Assembly (NCBI RefSeq): GCF_000943545.1
Contig: NZ_JTHP01000027.1
Span: 1-64,000, forward strand
Source: Paenibacillus terrae
Lineage (GTDB): Bacteria; Bacillota; Bacilli; Paenibacillales; Paenibacillaceae
Reading direction: 5' to 3'
DNA length: 64,000 nt
The notes beneath the pieces were generated by a model. That model saw nothing but the letters and a program-made list of their open reading frames with translations, made no database searches and was not told the origin of the DNA. Both the position numbers and the translations under genes were made by a program. Shown in pieces: positions 1-7,776 of the stretch. Numbering within the stretch: position 1 is the stretch's first letter; each line of letters starts with the position of its first letter.

Positions 1-59
1 ACACGACGACTAACATTTCCTTGTTTGATTTCCTGAATCATCTGGGAATCTGTCATCAT
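1..59 (-). CDS. Probable ECF-type RNA polymerase sigma factor, N-terminal fragment
   Basis: The gene runs off the left edge of the window, so only about 19 codons are visible. They read MMTDSQMIQEIKQGNVSRR, the way the region 2 of many small (ECF-family) sigma factors begins: an acidic or polar start followed by an IKQG-type helix. A GGAGGG Shine-Dalgarno lies about 10 nt before the first of two adjacent ATG codons. Upstream are a terminator-like hairpin and an AAC-N15-CGGTA promoter-like pair (see separate entries), which suits an autoregulated sigma gene. The identification rests on a very short peptide and could be wrong; the rest of the gene would settle it. Confidence 0.45.
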   Translation of the reverse strand, partial: MMTDSQMIQEIKQGNVSRR

Positions 60-119
60 CCGAGTGAGACCCTCCTCGCCCATACATGTGCTGTTCTCCC
101 ATCCGATTCTGTCTATATA

Positions 120-144
120 TACCGAACAGGCCAAAAAAAGTTGC
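120..144 (-). promoter_or_regulatory. ECF-sigma-like promoter before the partial sigma gene
   Basis: On the minus strand the core AAC (140-142) followed by a T-run is separated by 15 nt from CGGTA (120-124). ECF sigma factors of Bacillales typically recognise AAC around -35 and CGT or CGG at -10, so this may be an autoregulatory promoter. The -35 overlaps the hairpin at 133-157, which makes the call uncertain. Confidence 0.3.
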
Positions 145-157
145 GCACTCTGCGCAA
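133..157 (-). terminator. Terminator-like hairpin in the sigma-gene leader
   Basis: A perfect inverted repeat TTGCGCA-GAG-TGCGCAA (141-157) is followed on the minus strand by C and seven T residues. It lies between the promoter at 265-292 and the sigma start at 59, so it could be an attenuator or end a short leader RNA of about 130 nt. Confidence 0.55.
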
Positions 158-264
158 ATGGATGAAACAGCATCATGGAACATTTGTTTTTTTCTTACCC
201 TATGTAGTGCCAACAATAACGGTGCTATCCCCAACATTTCTCAACATCCACAATGGACTTACCC

Positions 265-292
265 ATTGTACCACAAAATAGTCGTCAGTAAA
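265..292 (-). promoter_or_regulatory. Sigma-A-like promoter with extended -10
   Basis: Minus strand TTTACT (287-292), a 16-nt spacer and TACAAT (265-270) preceded by TG at the extended -10 position. Transcription would start near 258 and read through a small CAATGG/CCATTG hairpin toward the sigma gene. Confidence 0.45.
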
Positions 293-450
293 AAAGTCCA
301 GAATCCCCGTGATTTCCATCACAAGCTACATAACGCTAGCAACCGTTTACGATTTGCGGCATTTCCAACCTATTTTAAGTTTTTTCAAGATAAAGTGACA
401 TAACCTCGAAACTGTCCCTTTTGAATATGATGGTAAGAATAACTACCCAA

Positions 451-467
451 AAGAAAACGCTTTAAAA
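451..467 (+). promoter_or_regulatory. Second, imperfect cre (CcpA-binding) site
   Basis: The 17-mer matches the consensus WTGNNARCGNWWWCAWW at 15 positions. It lies just upstream of the -35 of the small RNA promoter and exactly 30 bp from the perfect site at 481-497, about three helical turns, so cooperative CcpA binding is possible (inference). Confidence 0.35.
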
Positions 468-472
468 AATCA

Positions 473-501
473 TTGACAAAATGAAAACGTATACATATAA
501 T
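473..501 (+). promoter_or_regulatory. Perfect sigma-A promoter for candidate small RNA
   Basis: TTGACA (473-478), a 17-nt spacer and TATAAT (496-501) match the vegetative sigma-A consensus at every position. The start site would be near 506-508. No plus-strand gene with a ribosome-binding site follows; an intrinsic terminator ends at 596. Confidence 0.8.
481..497 (+). promoter_or_regulatory. Perfect cre (CcpA-binding) site over the promoter
   Basis: The sequence ATGAAAACGTATACATA matches the Bacillus cre consensus WTGNNARCGNWWWCAWW at all 17 positions. It fills the promoter spacer and enters the -10 element, a position at which CcpA normally represses. This predicts expression only when preferred carbon sources are absent. 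Confidence 0.65.
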
Positions 502-507
502 AAAAGT

Positions 508-596
508 ACAGTATGGTTTCTCTCCACTCCTATCCTACTCAGCTACTCCATAAGAGCAGCTACCACCCGGGGCTTTACCCGGGTGGTCTTTTTTTT
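508..596 (+). ncRNA. Candidate CcpA-repressed small regulatory RNA (about 85-90 nt)
   Basis: A consensus promoter and a strong terminator delimit a transcript of about 87 nt with no convincing reading frame: the only ATG (513) has no Shine-Dalgarno. The first 50 nt are CU-rich and carry CUCC three times plus a repeated CUACUC, and could pair with GGAG-type ribosome-binding sites, as known for C-rich Gram-positive small RNAs such as FsrA and RoxS. The cre site over the promoter suggests glucose repression. I do not recognise it as a known RNA family; existence and targets are inference from the sequence. Confidence 0.6.
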
Positions 597-686
597 GAAC
601 TCATATTCTAAGCTGAACTGGAAAGTTACGTAAGGTGCCAACTGCGCAGTCGGATGGTGCTTCCCATCGCTGTTGTCCAGCACCAT
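543..686 (-). CDS. Possible 47-aa ORF antisense to the small RNA terminator
   Basis: A 47-codon frame opens at ATG 686, eight nt after GGAG, and a promoter-like TTGAGG-N17-TATATT lies at 742-770 just past the trp operon terminator. The predicted peptide is polar to basic, with no membrane segment or recognisable domain, and its last third is encoded by the opposite strand of the small RNA terminator. It may be a small gene, a decayed gene remnant or chance. I assign no function. Confidence 0.2.
   Translation of the reverse strand: MVLDNSDGKHHPTAQLAPYVTFQFSLEYEFKKKTTRVKPRVVAALME
562..596 (+). terminator. Intrinsic terminator of candidate small RNA
   Basis: Perfect 10-bp stem ACCACCCGGG/CCCGGGTGGT (562-571 and 578-587) with a 6-nt loop, followed by CTTTTTTTTT. 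No T-run on the opposite strand, so it is directed to the plus strand. Confidence 0.85.
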
Positions 687-793
687 TACGCCTACTCCGT
701 TTTTTATATAAAATTTTCAAATTTAGCTTATATAACAAAAAAATATACTTACCCAGCTATATCACCTCAACCGGGCTTTAGGTCATAAAATAA

Positions 794-828
794 CAAAAAA
801 AACGGGCGAAGAGGATCTCACGCCCGTT
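794..828 (-). terminator. Terminator of the aromatic/trp supraoperon
   Basis: On the minus strand, AACGGGCG (821-828) pairs with CGCCCGTT (801-808) across a 12-nt loop and is followed by a T-run (794-800). It lies about 125 nt beyond the tyrA stop codon. Confidence 0.8.
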
Positions 829-954
829 TTAAATCTTTCATGCTACTTTCACTCCCAGAAAGTGCGTTGCTTTTAAGGCGGTCGGTAGCGCAGCGGTCCA
901 TTTGAATCTGAAGAAGCGCCTCAACCTCCTTAACCAACAATCACACTTTCCTTT

Positions 955-2046
955 CTATACCACCACTTTATAGCTCATTGAATCCAGCAATGCCCTGGCG
1001 CGCTCCCAGTCCCGTTCTTGGCGGAAGGAAAGCCGCATAATACCGGGAACATCCTCACGGCTTTCGATGATTTGCATATTGCTCAGGTTAATGCTGTTAT
1101 CTCCCAGCTCTGTTGCAATTCGACCGATAATTCCCGGGGTATCCGGTACATCAATATACAGATCAAACGTTGAGACGATGACACCTTTGCGGCGTTCCGG
1201 CAGCTCACTGCGGAAATGCCCCGCCGTCAAAAACTCGTCAGCGATTCCCTCTCCGTCTTGTATTCTCAGTAAATGGGTAAAACGTTCAATCTGCCCGTTC
1301 CACTCTTCCAGCAGACCTAGCAAAACATCACGATTGCTCAGCAAAATGTCCCGCCACACAATAGGATCACTGGAAGCAATTCGCGTAATATCGCGGAAGC
1401 CGCCAGCAGCCAGCGTACGATACAACGGATTTTCGTCATTGTGCTTGCGCACCTGATTCACCAGCGCCGCTGCAATAATATGTGGAAGATGGCTGATCGC
1501 CCCGACAATGTCATCGTGCATATCAGGCTGGACACGCACAACCTGAGCTCCTGTATATTTCAACAGACGCTCCAGCGAACTGTATGCTTCCTCAGGCACA
1601 CCTTCTGCGGGGGAAAGTACATAGTAAGCATTCTCAAACAGCAACGCAGAAGCAGCCTTCACACCGGAACGCTCCGATCCGGCCATCGGATGGCCACCAA
1701 TAAAATAGGCATTACATAAAGAGATTTCCGACGCTTTTTTGGCAATCGACGATTTTGTACTGCCTACATCGGTAATAATACAACCCTCTTTAAGCGGCAA
1801 CCTGCTTAACAGCTCCAGATAATGCTCCAGTAAGCCGACAGGTACGCATAAAAAAATAAAATCGGCATCCTCTGCCGCCTCTTCAACCGAAAGAGTCGCA
1901 GTGTCCACGACACCACGGCTCAACATCGGCTCCATGAGTTCGGGGAGATGAGCATGACCAACAACGGTGATGCCCGGCTTCCCTTTAAAACAAAGCGCAA
2001 GGGACCCACCGATCAGTCCCACGCCGAAAATGGCAATCTTCATCAA
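955..2046 (-). CDS. tyrA: Prephenate dehydrogenase
   Basis: Oxidative decarboxylation of prephenate to 4-hydroxyphenylpyruvate, the committed step to tyrosine, in the cytoplasm. The 363-aa protein begins with a Rossmann nucleotide-binding motif (GVGLIGGSLAL, residues 8-18), continues with the helical prephenate dehydrogenase domain (GGHPMAGSE is the substrate-site signature) and ends in an ACT domain (about residues 293-360, VPDTPGIIGRIATELG), which in this family usually mediates tyrosine feedback. It is the last gene of the supraoperon, 23 nt after hisC. The B. subtilis order continues with an EPSP synthase gene; here a terminator follows instead. Confidence 0.93.
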   Translation of the reverse strand: MMKIAIFGVGLIGGSLALCFKGKPGITVVGHAHLPELMEPMLSRGVVDTATLSVEEAAEDADFIFLCVPVGLLEHYLELLSRLPLKEGCIITDVGSTKSSIAKKASEISLCNAYFIGGHPMAGSERSGVKAASALLFENAYYVLSPAEGVPEEAYSSLERLLKYTGAQVVRVQPDMHDDIVGAISHLPHIIAAALVNQVRKHNDENPLYRTLAAGGFRDITRIASSDPIVWRDILLSNRDVLLGLLEEWNGQIERFTHLLRIQDGEGIADEFLTAGHFRSELPERRKGVIVSTFDLYIDVPDTPGIIGRIATELGDNSINLSNMQIIESREDVPGIMRLSFRQERDWERARALLDSMSYKVVV

Positions 2047-2069
2047 TTATCAAATCCCATCTGCGGAAA

Positions 2070-3173
2070 TTATAGACGCGCTTTCGCCGCTTCCGCCCCC
2101 AGGACCTGTTCCAGCGCACGGATAAACCACTCATTTTGCGGCTGTGATCCAACCGACACCCTAATATATGTCGGATATTTGTGATGACCAGCGCGAATAA
2201 TCACGCCTTTACGAAGCAGCTCCTGAAATACCTCACCCGACGGGCGACGTACATCCAGCATAATGAAATTACCATGTGCCGGAAAATATTCCAGTCCAAG
2301 GCGCTTTAATTCATTTTGCAAATAGGCTCTGCCCTCTGCGTTGTGGTCACGGCATTCCTGCACAAAATCCTGATCTTCCAACGCCGCAACCGCCGCAGCC
2401 TGTGCTACCCGCGAAGTATTGAACGGCTCACGAACTTGATTAATCAGGCGAATCGTTGCCACAGCTCCCATACCGTATCCGATGCGAAGCGATGCCAGAC
2501 CGTAGATTTTGGAGAAAGTGCGCAATACAACCAGATTTTCATAGGCTGGCAACAGACGAATACCATCTGGATAAGTGCTATCCGTCACAAACTCGAAATA
2601 CGCCTCATCCAGCACAACCATAACATGCTTCGGCACCCGATCCAAAAATGCGATCAGCTCTGCTTCAGGTACAATCGTGCCTGTCGGATTGTTCGGATTA
2701 CAGATCCAGATCATTTTCGTACGGTCGTTAATTTGAGACAACATGGCTTCCAGATCATGCACCCCGTCACGCAAAGGCACCTCAACAGCAACCGCTCCCT
2801 CAATTTCCACATTGCTCTTGTATACGGAGAAGGTCTGATCGGCCATGATACTTTCTTCCCCGGGAAGAAGAAAGGCACGCGTAATCAACGCAATAATCTC
2901 GTCAGACCCACAGCCATAAATAAACTGATCCTCTTTTAAGCCCGTATGTTTAGCCAGCGCCTGTGTTAAAGCTACCGCGCTGCCGTCAGGATATACACTA
3001 ATATTCGCAAATTCCTCCTGAATGGCCTGCAATACTTTAGGAGAGCTGCCATACGGATTTTCATTCGAGGCGAGCTTAATCACTTCATCAAGTCCTAGCT
3101 CGCGCTTCACATCTTCAATCGGTTTACCGGGCTGATATACCGGCAAATGTACAATATGCGGTTTAGGTTGCAT
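2070..3173 (-). CDS. hisC: Histidinol-phosphate aminotransferase (also aromatic aminotransferase)
   Basis: PLP-dependent fold-type I aminotransferase of 367 aa that converts imidazole-acetol phosphate to histidinol phosphate. In Bacillus, HisC of this locus also transaminates the keto acids of tyrosine and phenylalanine, which explains its place between trpA and tyrA. Visible landmarks are the substrate-end motif ASNENPYGSSP (about 36-46), CNPNNPTGT, the DEAYFEF segment with the cofactor-binding Asp, and the Schiff-base lysine in RTFSKIYGLASLRIGYG. It starts about 60 nt after trpA. Assignment is firm; the dual role is known for the family in Bacillus and inferred here. Confidence 0.92.
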   Translation of the reverse strand: MQPKPHIVHLPVYQPGKPIEDVKRELGLDEVIKLASNENPYGSSPKVLQAIQEEFANISVYPDGSAVALTQALAKHTGLKEDQFIYGCGSDEIIALITRAFLLPGEESIMADQTFSVYKSNVEIEGAVAVEVPLRDGVHDLEAMLSQINDRTKMIWICNPNNPTGTIVPEAELIAFLDRVPKHVMVVLDEAYFEFVTDSTYPDGIRLLPAYENLVVLRTFSKIYGLASLRIGYGMGAVATIRLINQVREPFNTSRVAQAAAVAALEDQDFVQECRDHNAEGRAYLQNELKRLGLEYFPAHGNFIMLDVRRPSGEVFQELLRKGVIIRAGHHKYPTYIRVSVGSQPQNEWFIRALEQVLGAEAAKARL

Positions 3174-3232
3174 GCCCCTACCTCCTCTATTCCATTCAAA
3201 ACTACATTTGCTTCTTTCTATATTGACGCCAG

Positions 3233-4039
3233 TTACTGCTTTAATTGTGCCACAAAATTATGAATTTGCAAAAGTCCCTCTTCTCTGCGCGCAGAATCGT
3301 CCAGCAGTGGGATCGCTTCCTCCACCTGACGCACAATGGCACTTCCGACGACAACTCCATCACAGATGTCTGAAAAACGGATTACCTGCTCCCTAGTAGA
3401 GATACCGAACCCAACCGCTACCGGAATATCCGTATGCCGCTTGACCTGCGCGATAAAGCCCTCTATGCCCTCAAAAAAGGAAGCTCTTTCCCCGGTCACC
3501 CCAAGGGAGGATACGCAGTATACAAATCCGCGCGCTTGACGAACAATTCGTTCAATCCGCTGTTCAGAAGTTGGAGCCACCAACGGAATCAGATGCACAT
3601 CAACCTCTGCTGCCCGTCCTCCCAACTCTTCTGCTTCCTCAAGCGGAAGATCGGGAATAATCAGGCCGCTGATGCCATGCCTCTGCAAGCCTGCAAAGAA
3701 AGCATCCATGCCCATCTGCAACACAGGATTATAATATGTGAACAAAATAAAAGGCAGGCTTGATCCCGCCGCCCGGGCCAGAGAAGCCGTCTCCATACAC
3801 GTGCGGATCGAGATTTGCCGTTTCAACGCACGCTCAGACGCACGCTGAATGACAGGTCCGTCAGCCAGCGGGTCCGAATATGGCACGCCCAGCTCTAATA
3901 TATCGGCTCCGGCCGACTCCAGTTGCCGAATGATTTCTACCGTCGTGTCCACATCCGGATCGCCTACCGTCAAGAAAGGAATTAATGCCGTTTTGCCTTC
4001 ATTTTTGAGGCGTCCAAACACCTGATCAATTAAATTCAT
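3233..4039 (-). CDS. trpA: Tryptophan synthase alpha subunit
   Basis: Cleaves indole-3-glycerol phosphate to indole and glyceraldehyde 3-phosphate; indole is channelled to TrpB in the alpha2beta2 complex. The 268-aa TIM barrel contains [18 protein letters not shown], with the catalytic Glu and Asp, and the phosphate-binding loops VGFGIST and VVGSAIV near the C-terminus. The start codon overlaps the end of trpB (4036-4039), an ATGA-type junction pointing to translational coupling that keeps the subunits balanced. Confidence 0.96.
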   Translation of the reverse strand: MNLIDQVFGRLKNEGKTALIPFLTVGDPDVDTTVEIIRQLESAGADILELGVPYSDPLADGPVIQRASERALKRQISIRTCMETASLARAAGSSLPFILFTYYNPVLQMGMDAFFAGLQRHGISGLIIPDLPLEEAEELGGRAAEVDVHLIPLVAPTSEQRIERIVRQARGFVYCVSSLGVTGERASFFEGIEGFIAQVKRHTDIPVAVGFGISTREQVIRFSDICDGVVVGSAIVRQVEEAIPLLDDSARREEGLLQIHNFVAQLKQ

Positions 4040-5232
4040 GACGGATTTCCTCCCAAATGCTTAATAATGGAGTCCACATCTTTGTCACCGCGACCCGATA
4101 AACAGATAACAATAATATCATCCGCCGTTAAGGTAGGTGCCAGTTTAACAACCTGCGCAACTGCATGTGCCGACTCCAATGCCGGAAGAATACCTTCCGT
4201 GCGGCATAACAATTGGAGAGCATCCAGCGCTTCCTGATCGGTAATCGGAACATACTTGGCCCGCTCGATATCCTTCAAATACGAATGCTCCGGTCCAACC
4301 CCCGGATAGTCCAATCCCGCCGAGATGGAATGCGCAGGCTGTACCTGTCCATATTCATCCTGAAGCAGATAGCTCATTGAACCTTGGAAGACACCTTGCG
4401 TTCCCTTGCTCATCGTTGCTGCATGAAATTCCGTTTCCACGCCTTTTCCAGCCGCCTCGACCCCAAGCAAAGCAACCTCGTGATCCTCGATAAATGGATA
4501 GAACATACCTATGGCATTACTTCCGCCACCAATCGCCGCTACCACGACATCTGGAAGTCTGCCTTCTTTTTCGAGAATTTGACGGCGGGTTTCGTCGCCA
4601 ATGACACGCTGGAAGTTGCGCACCATCATTGGATACGGATGTGGTCCGACCGCCGAGCCCAAAATATAGAACGTATCATGGACATGGCTCACCCAATACC
4701 GCAGAGCTTCATTCCCGGCATCCTTGAGTGTACGTGTGCCCGATGTAACCGGAATGACCTCTGCACCCAACAGTTGCATACGGAATACATTTAGCTGCTG
4801 ACGTACGGTATCCTCTTCTCCCATGAACACCTTACACTCCAGTCCGAGCAATGCCGCGACGGTCGCCGTTGCAACACCATGCTGACCTGCGCCTGTTTCG
4901 GCAATGACCTTCTGCTTACCCATACGCTTCGCCAGCAGTCCCTGCGCCAGCGCATTATTAATTTTGTGGGCTCCGGTATGGTTCAGGTCTTCACGTTTCA
5001 AGTAAATTTTAGCCTTGCCCAAATGCTGACTCAGACGCTCTGCATAATAGAGAGGCGTTTCCCGGCCCGAATAATCCTTTAGCAGTCCGTTCAGCTCAGC
5101 GTTAAAATCAGGATCATCCGCATACTTCCGGTAGGATTCCTCCAATTCAATCAGTGCGTTCATCAACGTTTCCGGTACAAAACGTCCGCCAAATGTTCCG
5201 AAACGTCCGTTATTATCAGGTAATTGTGTCAT
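4036..5232 (-). CDS. trpB: Tryptophan synthase beta subunit
   Basis: PLP enzyme joining indole and serine to form tryptophan. The 398-aa protein has the Schiff-base lysine in [13 protein letters not shown] (about residue 90), the catalytic Glu segment [16 protein letters not shown], the phosphate-binding [10 protein letters not shown] loop and the C-terminal LSGRGDKD. Length is typical of the TrpB1 family that pairs with TrpA. It overlaps trpF by 4 nt and trpA by 4 nt. Confidence 0.97.
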   Translation of the reverse strand: MTQLPDNNGRFGTFGGRFVPETLMNALIELEESYRKYADDPDFNAELNGLLKDYSGRETPLYYAERLSQHLGKAKIYLKREDLNHTGAHKINNALAQGLLAKRMGKQKVIAETGAGQHGVATATVAALLGLECKVFMGEEDTVRQQLNVFRMQLLGAEVIPVTSGTRTLKDAGNEALRYWVSHVHDTFYILGSAVGPHPYPMMVRNFQRVIGDETRRQILEKEGRLPDVVVAAIGGGSNAIGMFYPFIEDHEVALLGVEAAGKGVETEFHAATMSKGTQGVFQGSMSYLLQDEYGQVQPAHSISAGLDYPGVGPEHSYLKDIERAKYVPITDQEALDALQLLCRTEGILPALESAHAVAQVVKLAPTLTADDIIVICLSGRGDKDVDSIIKHLGGNPS

Positions 5233-5915
5233 GCCTGCTTCACCCTTTCTACGAATGCTGTGATTTTTGCAATGTCCTTGACTCCATCCGTCTCTACACC
5301 GCTGGACACATCCAGCCCTGCGGGATGATACTCAGTAACCAGCTTTTCCGCATTATCGGCAGTCAGCCCGCCGGCTACAAACAAAGGAATTCCATGTTGT
5401 TGGGTCCAAGCCTGATAGGCAGGAATCCGATCCCACGCAAACGTTTTGCCGGAGCCGCCACCATACAGGGGATCATATGTATCCAGCAGTAAAGCGTCTA
5501 TCGTTCCAACATAAGCATCCAATTCGTCCGTCAGGCGTTCTGTCTCGCCCTTCACCGTCTGCCCTTTACTATCCACAGACCATGCCTTGAATACCTGTAC
5601 GCCAAAATGCTCCCTGATCTCCCGGCAGCGCTGCGGACTCTCCTGCCCGTGCAGTTGAATGACATCTAATGTTGCTTTCTCCATGACATCATTTAACAGT
5701 GCATCATCAGGGTTCACAAATACGCCCACGCTGCGCGGTCTGCTGCCTGGGGTCCATTCATCCAATACGCGAAGCAGCTCTCCAGCCTGTGCGCCGTCAA
5801 TCCGGCGCTTGCTGTCGGCAAACACAAAACCTATATAATCGACCGGTAAGTTTACCATAGATTTTAGCACTTCAACGCTTTGAAGTCCACAAATTTTTAC
5901 GCCCGTTTTGTTCAT
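5229..5915 (-). CDS. trpF: Phosphoribosylanthranilate isomerase
   Basis: Amadori rearrangement of phosphoribosylanthranilate to CdRP, the third step of the tryptophan branch. A 228-aa TIM barrel: the catalytic Cys is in KICGLQS (about residues 7-13), followed by [12 protein letters not shown], the HGQES segment, and the catalytic Asp in [21 protein letters not shown]. The C-terminal phosphate site is [10 protein letters not shown] and [15 protein letters not shown]. It overlaps trpC and trpB by 4 nt each. Confidence 0.96.
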   Translation of the reverse strand: MNKTGVKICGLQSVEVLKSMVNLPVDYIGFVFADSKRRIDGAQAGELLRVLDEWTPGSRPRSVGVFVNPDDALLNDVMEKATLDVIQLHGQESPQRCREIREHFGVQVFKAWSVDSKGQTVKGETERLTDELDAYVGTIDALLLDTYDPLYGGGSGKTFAWDRIPAYQAWTQQHGIPLFVAGGLTADNAEKLVTEYHPAGLDVSSGVETDGVKDIAKITAFVERVKQA

Positions 5916-6706
5916 GCTTTAACCCCGTCCATCAAATCGGCTACAGCCTGTCCTACATCATCCTTGCGCATCAGATGCTCTCCAACCAGGATGCCGTGTG
6001 CGCCTACCGAATGCAAATACTTTACATCTTCGGGTCCCGCAATGCCGCTTTCGCTAATAAACGTAACTCCTTTAGGAATCAGTGAGATCAGCTCCTCTGT
6101 CGTCTGGAGGCGGGTCTCAAATGTCCTCAGATTTCGGTTGTTCACGCCAATCAAGGTAGCTGTCCCCAGATCCAGTACAGCTTTAAGCTCCTCACTGTCA
6201 TGCACCTCTACCAATGCGTCCAGTCCTAGATTCTTAGCAATCTGTAAAAATGACCCCAAAACACGTGGCTCCAGTATAGCCGCAATCAACAGCACCGCAT
6301 CCGCTCCCAGCAGACGAGCTTCATAAATTTGCCGTTCATCAATGATAAAATCCTTGCGCAGCAGTGGAATCTTTACCTGTTCACGAATTTGGTGCAAATA
6401 TTCAGGACTCCCCTGAAAGTACGTCACATCCGTCAAGACAGAAATACAATCGGCTCCAGCTTCCTCATATGCCCGTGCAATGTCCACCGGATGAAAATCC
6501 GGTCGGATCAACCCTTTGGAGGGGGAAGCCTTCTTCACTTCGGCAATCAGTCCGAGCGGACGATTGCGACGCAGAGCTATAGCATCCTCGAATCCTCTCG
6601 TCGCAGGTAAATCGGCAACCAATCGTTCGACTTTACTGATTTGAAAATGCTCCTTAAGCTGCTCTACTTCCTGTCGCTTCGTCACTACAATTCGATCAAG
6701 ATACAT
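5912..6706 (-). CDS. trpC: Indole-3-glycerol phosphate synthase
   Basis: Ring closure of CdRP to indole-3-glycerol phosphate. The 264-aa barrel carries the IAEVKKASPSKG loop with the catalytic lysine (about residues 53-64), the LRKDFIIDE segment with the second catalytic Lys, VEVHDSEEL, the GVNNRNLRTF strand and FISESGI. It is a stand-alone protein, not fused to TrpF as in enterobacteria. The start overlaps trpD by 11 nt. Confidence 0.96.
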   Translation of the reverse strand: MYLDRIVVTKRQEVEQLKEHFQISKVERLVADLPATRGFEDAIALRRNRPLGLIAEVKKASPSKGLIRPDFHPVDIARAYEEAGADCISVLTDVTYFQGSPEYLHQIREQVKIPLLRKDFIIDERQIYEARLLGADAVLLIAAILEPRVLGSFLQIAKNLGLDALVEVHDSEELKAVLDLGTATLIGVNNRNLRTFETRLQTTEELISLIPKGVTFISESGIAGPEDVKYLHSVGAHGILVGEHLMRKDDVGQAVADLMDGVKA

Positions 6707-7742
6707 ATTGATATTCCCCCGTTGCCTGTATTAATTGATCCAGCTTGGACAGGGCCAGCCCCGAGTCAATAGCTTCAGCCGCCCGTGCTACTCCGTCCGT
6801 TAAGGTAGCTGCTGCGCCCGATACATAGATGCACGCGCCGGCATTCGCTAACACGACGTCCCGATAAGCTCCCCGCTCCCCGTTCAAAATCCGACCTATA
6901 ATGTCGGCGTTAACCTGGGCGTCCCCACCCAGCACTTCATCGAGACGGTGCGTCTGTAAACCCAGATCCGACGGGTTAAGTTCAAACGTATGAACCTGAC
7001 CATCCTTCAGCTCAGATACCCGTGTCGGTGCCGAAATGCTGATTTCATCCAATCCGTCCAGACTGCTTACGACCATGGCCCGCTTGGAGCCGAGTCGATT
7101 CAGCACCTCAGCGATCACTTCCGTTTTTCCCGCGTCATAAATGCCCAGCAACTGGCGATCCGCACCTGCCGGATTCGTCAAGGGACCGAGCATGTTAAAC
7201 ACCGTTCGTACTCCAAGCTCCCTGCGTGGAGCGGCAGCATGCTTCATAGACGGATGGTACAACTGCGCAAATAAAAAGCAGATGCCGATACGATCCAGAC
7301 ATGACCGCGCCTGATCACTCGTCAAATGGATATTGACCCCTAGGGCCTCCAGCACATCGGCGCTCCCGGCACGTCCGCTTGCAGAGCGATTGCCATGCTT
7401 CGCTACCCGTACAGATACCGAAGCCGCAATAATAGCGGATATCGTGGAAATATTAAACTTGTGAATACCCGAACCTCCGGTTCCACATGTGTCCAGCAAA
7501 TGGGTATCACCTTCTCCGATTTGCACCGGACTGGCATAGCTGCGCATAGCTTCGGCAAATCCGGTGATTTCATCCACCGTCTCCCCCTTGATGCGCAGAG
7601 CCGTCAGCAGCCCACCAATTTGCGCCTGCGTGGCACTCCCACTCATAATCTGTTCCATCACGCCACGGGCCTCCGTACGTGAAAGATGCTGTCCCTCAAT
7701 GACCCGGCTTAACCCCACTTGCATCATGTCATGTCGTTCCAT
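6696..7742 (-). CDS. trpD: Anthranilate phosphoribosyltransferase
   Basis: Transfers phosphoribose from PRPP to anthranilate. The 348-aa protein has the PRPP/Mg-binding GTGGSG motif (about residues 86-91), FNISTISA, KHGNRSASGRAGSADVLE and the RRELGVRTVFNMLGPLTNP signature of the class. It is not fused to a glutamine amidotransferase, and no trpG gene lies nearby. A start at either MERHD or the following MMQ is possible; I used the outer one. Confidence 0.95.
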   Translation of the reverse strand: MERHDMMQVGLSRVIEGQHLSRTEARGVMEQIMSGSATQAQIGGLLTALRIKGETVDEITGFAEAMRSYASPVQIGEGDTHLLDTCGTGGSGIHKFNISTISAIIAASVSVRVAKHGNRSASGRAGSADVLEALGVNIHLTSDQARSCLDRIGICFLFAQLYHPSMKHAAAPRRELGVRTVFNMLGPLTNPAGADRQLLGIYDAGKTEVIAEVLNRLGSKRAMVVSSLDGLDEISISAPTRVSELKDGQVHTFELNPSDLGLQTHRLDEVLGGDAQVNADIIGRILNGERGAYRDVVLANAGACIYVSGAAATLTDGVARAAEAIDSGLALSKLDQLIQATGEYQYVS

Positions 7743-7776
7743 CGTCGTCTCCTCCTCAAAATCAGATTTTTGTATG

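Noticed and set aside
10..237. 75-codon minus-strand frame at the left edge
   Set aside because: No ribosome-binding site, and the probable sigma factor start lies in another frame of the same strand.
543..596. Type I toxin-antitoxin pair formed by the small RNA and the antisense ORF
   Set aside because: The peptide is polar with no membrane helix, unlike known type I toxins.
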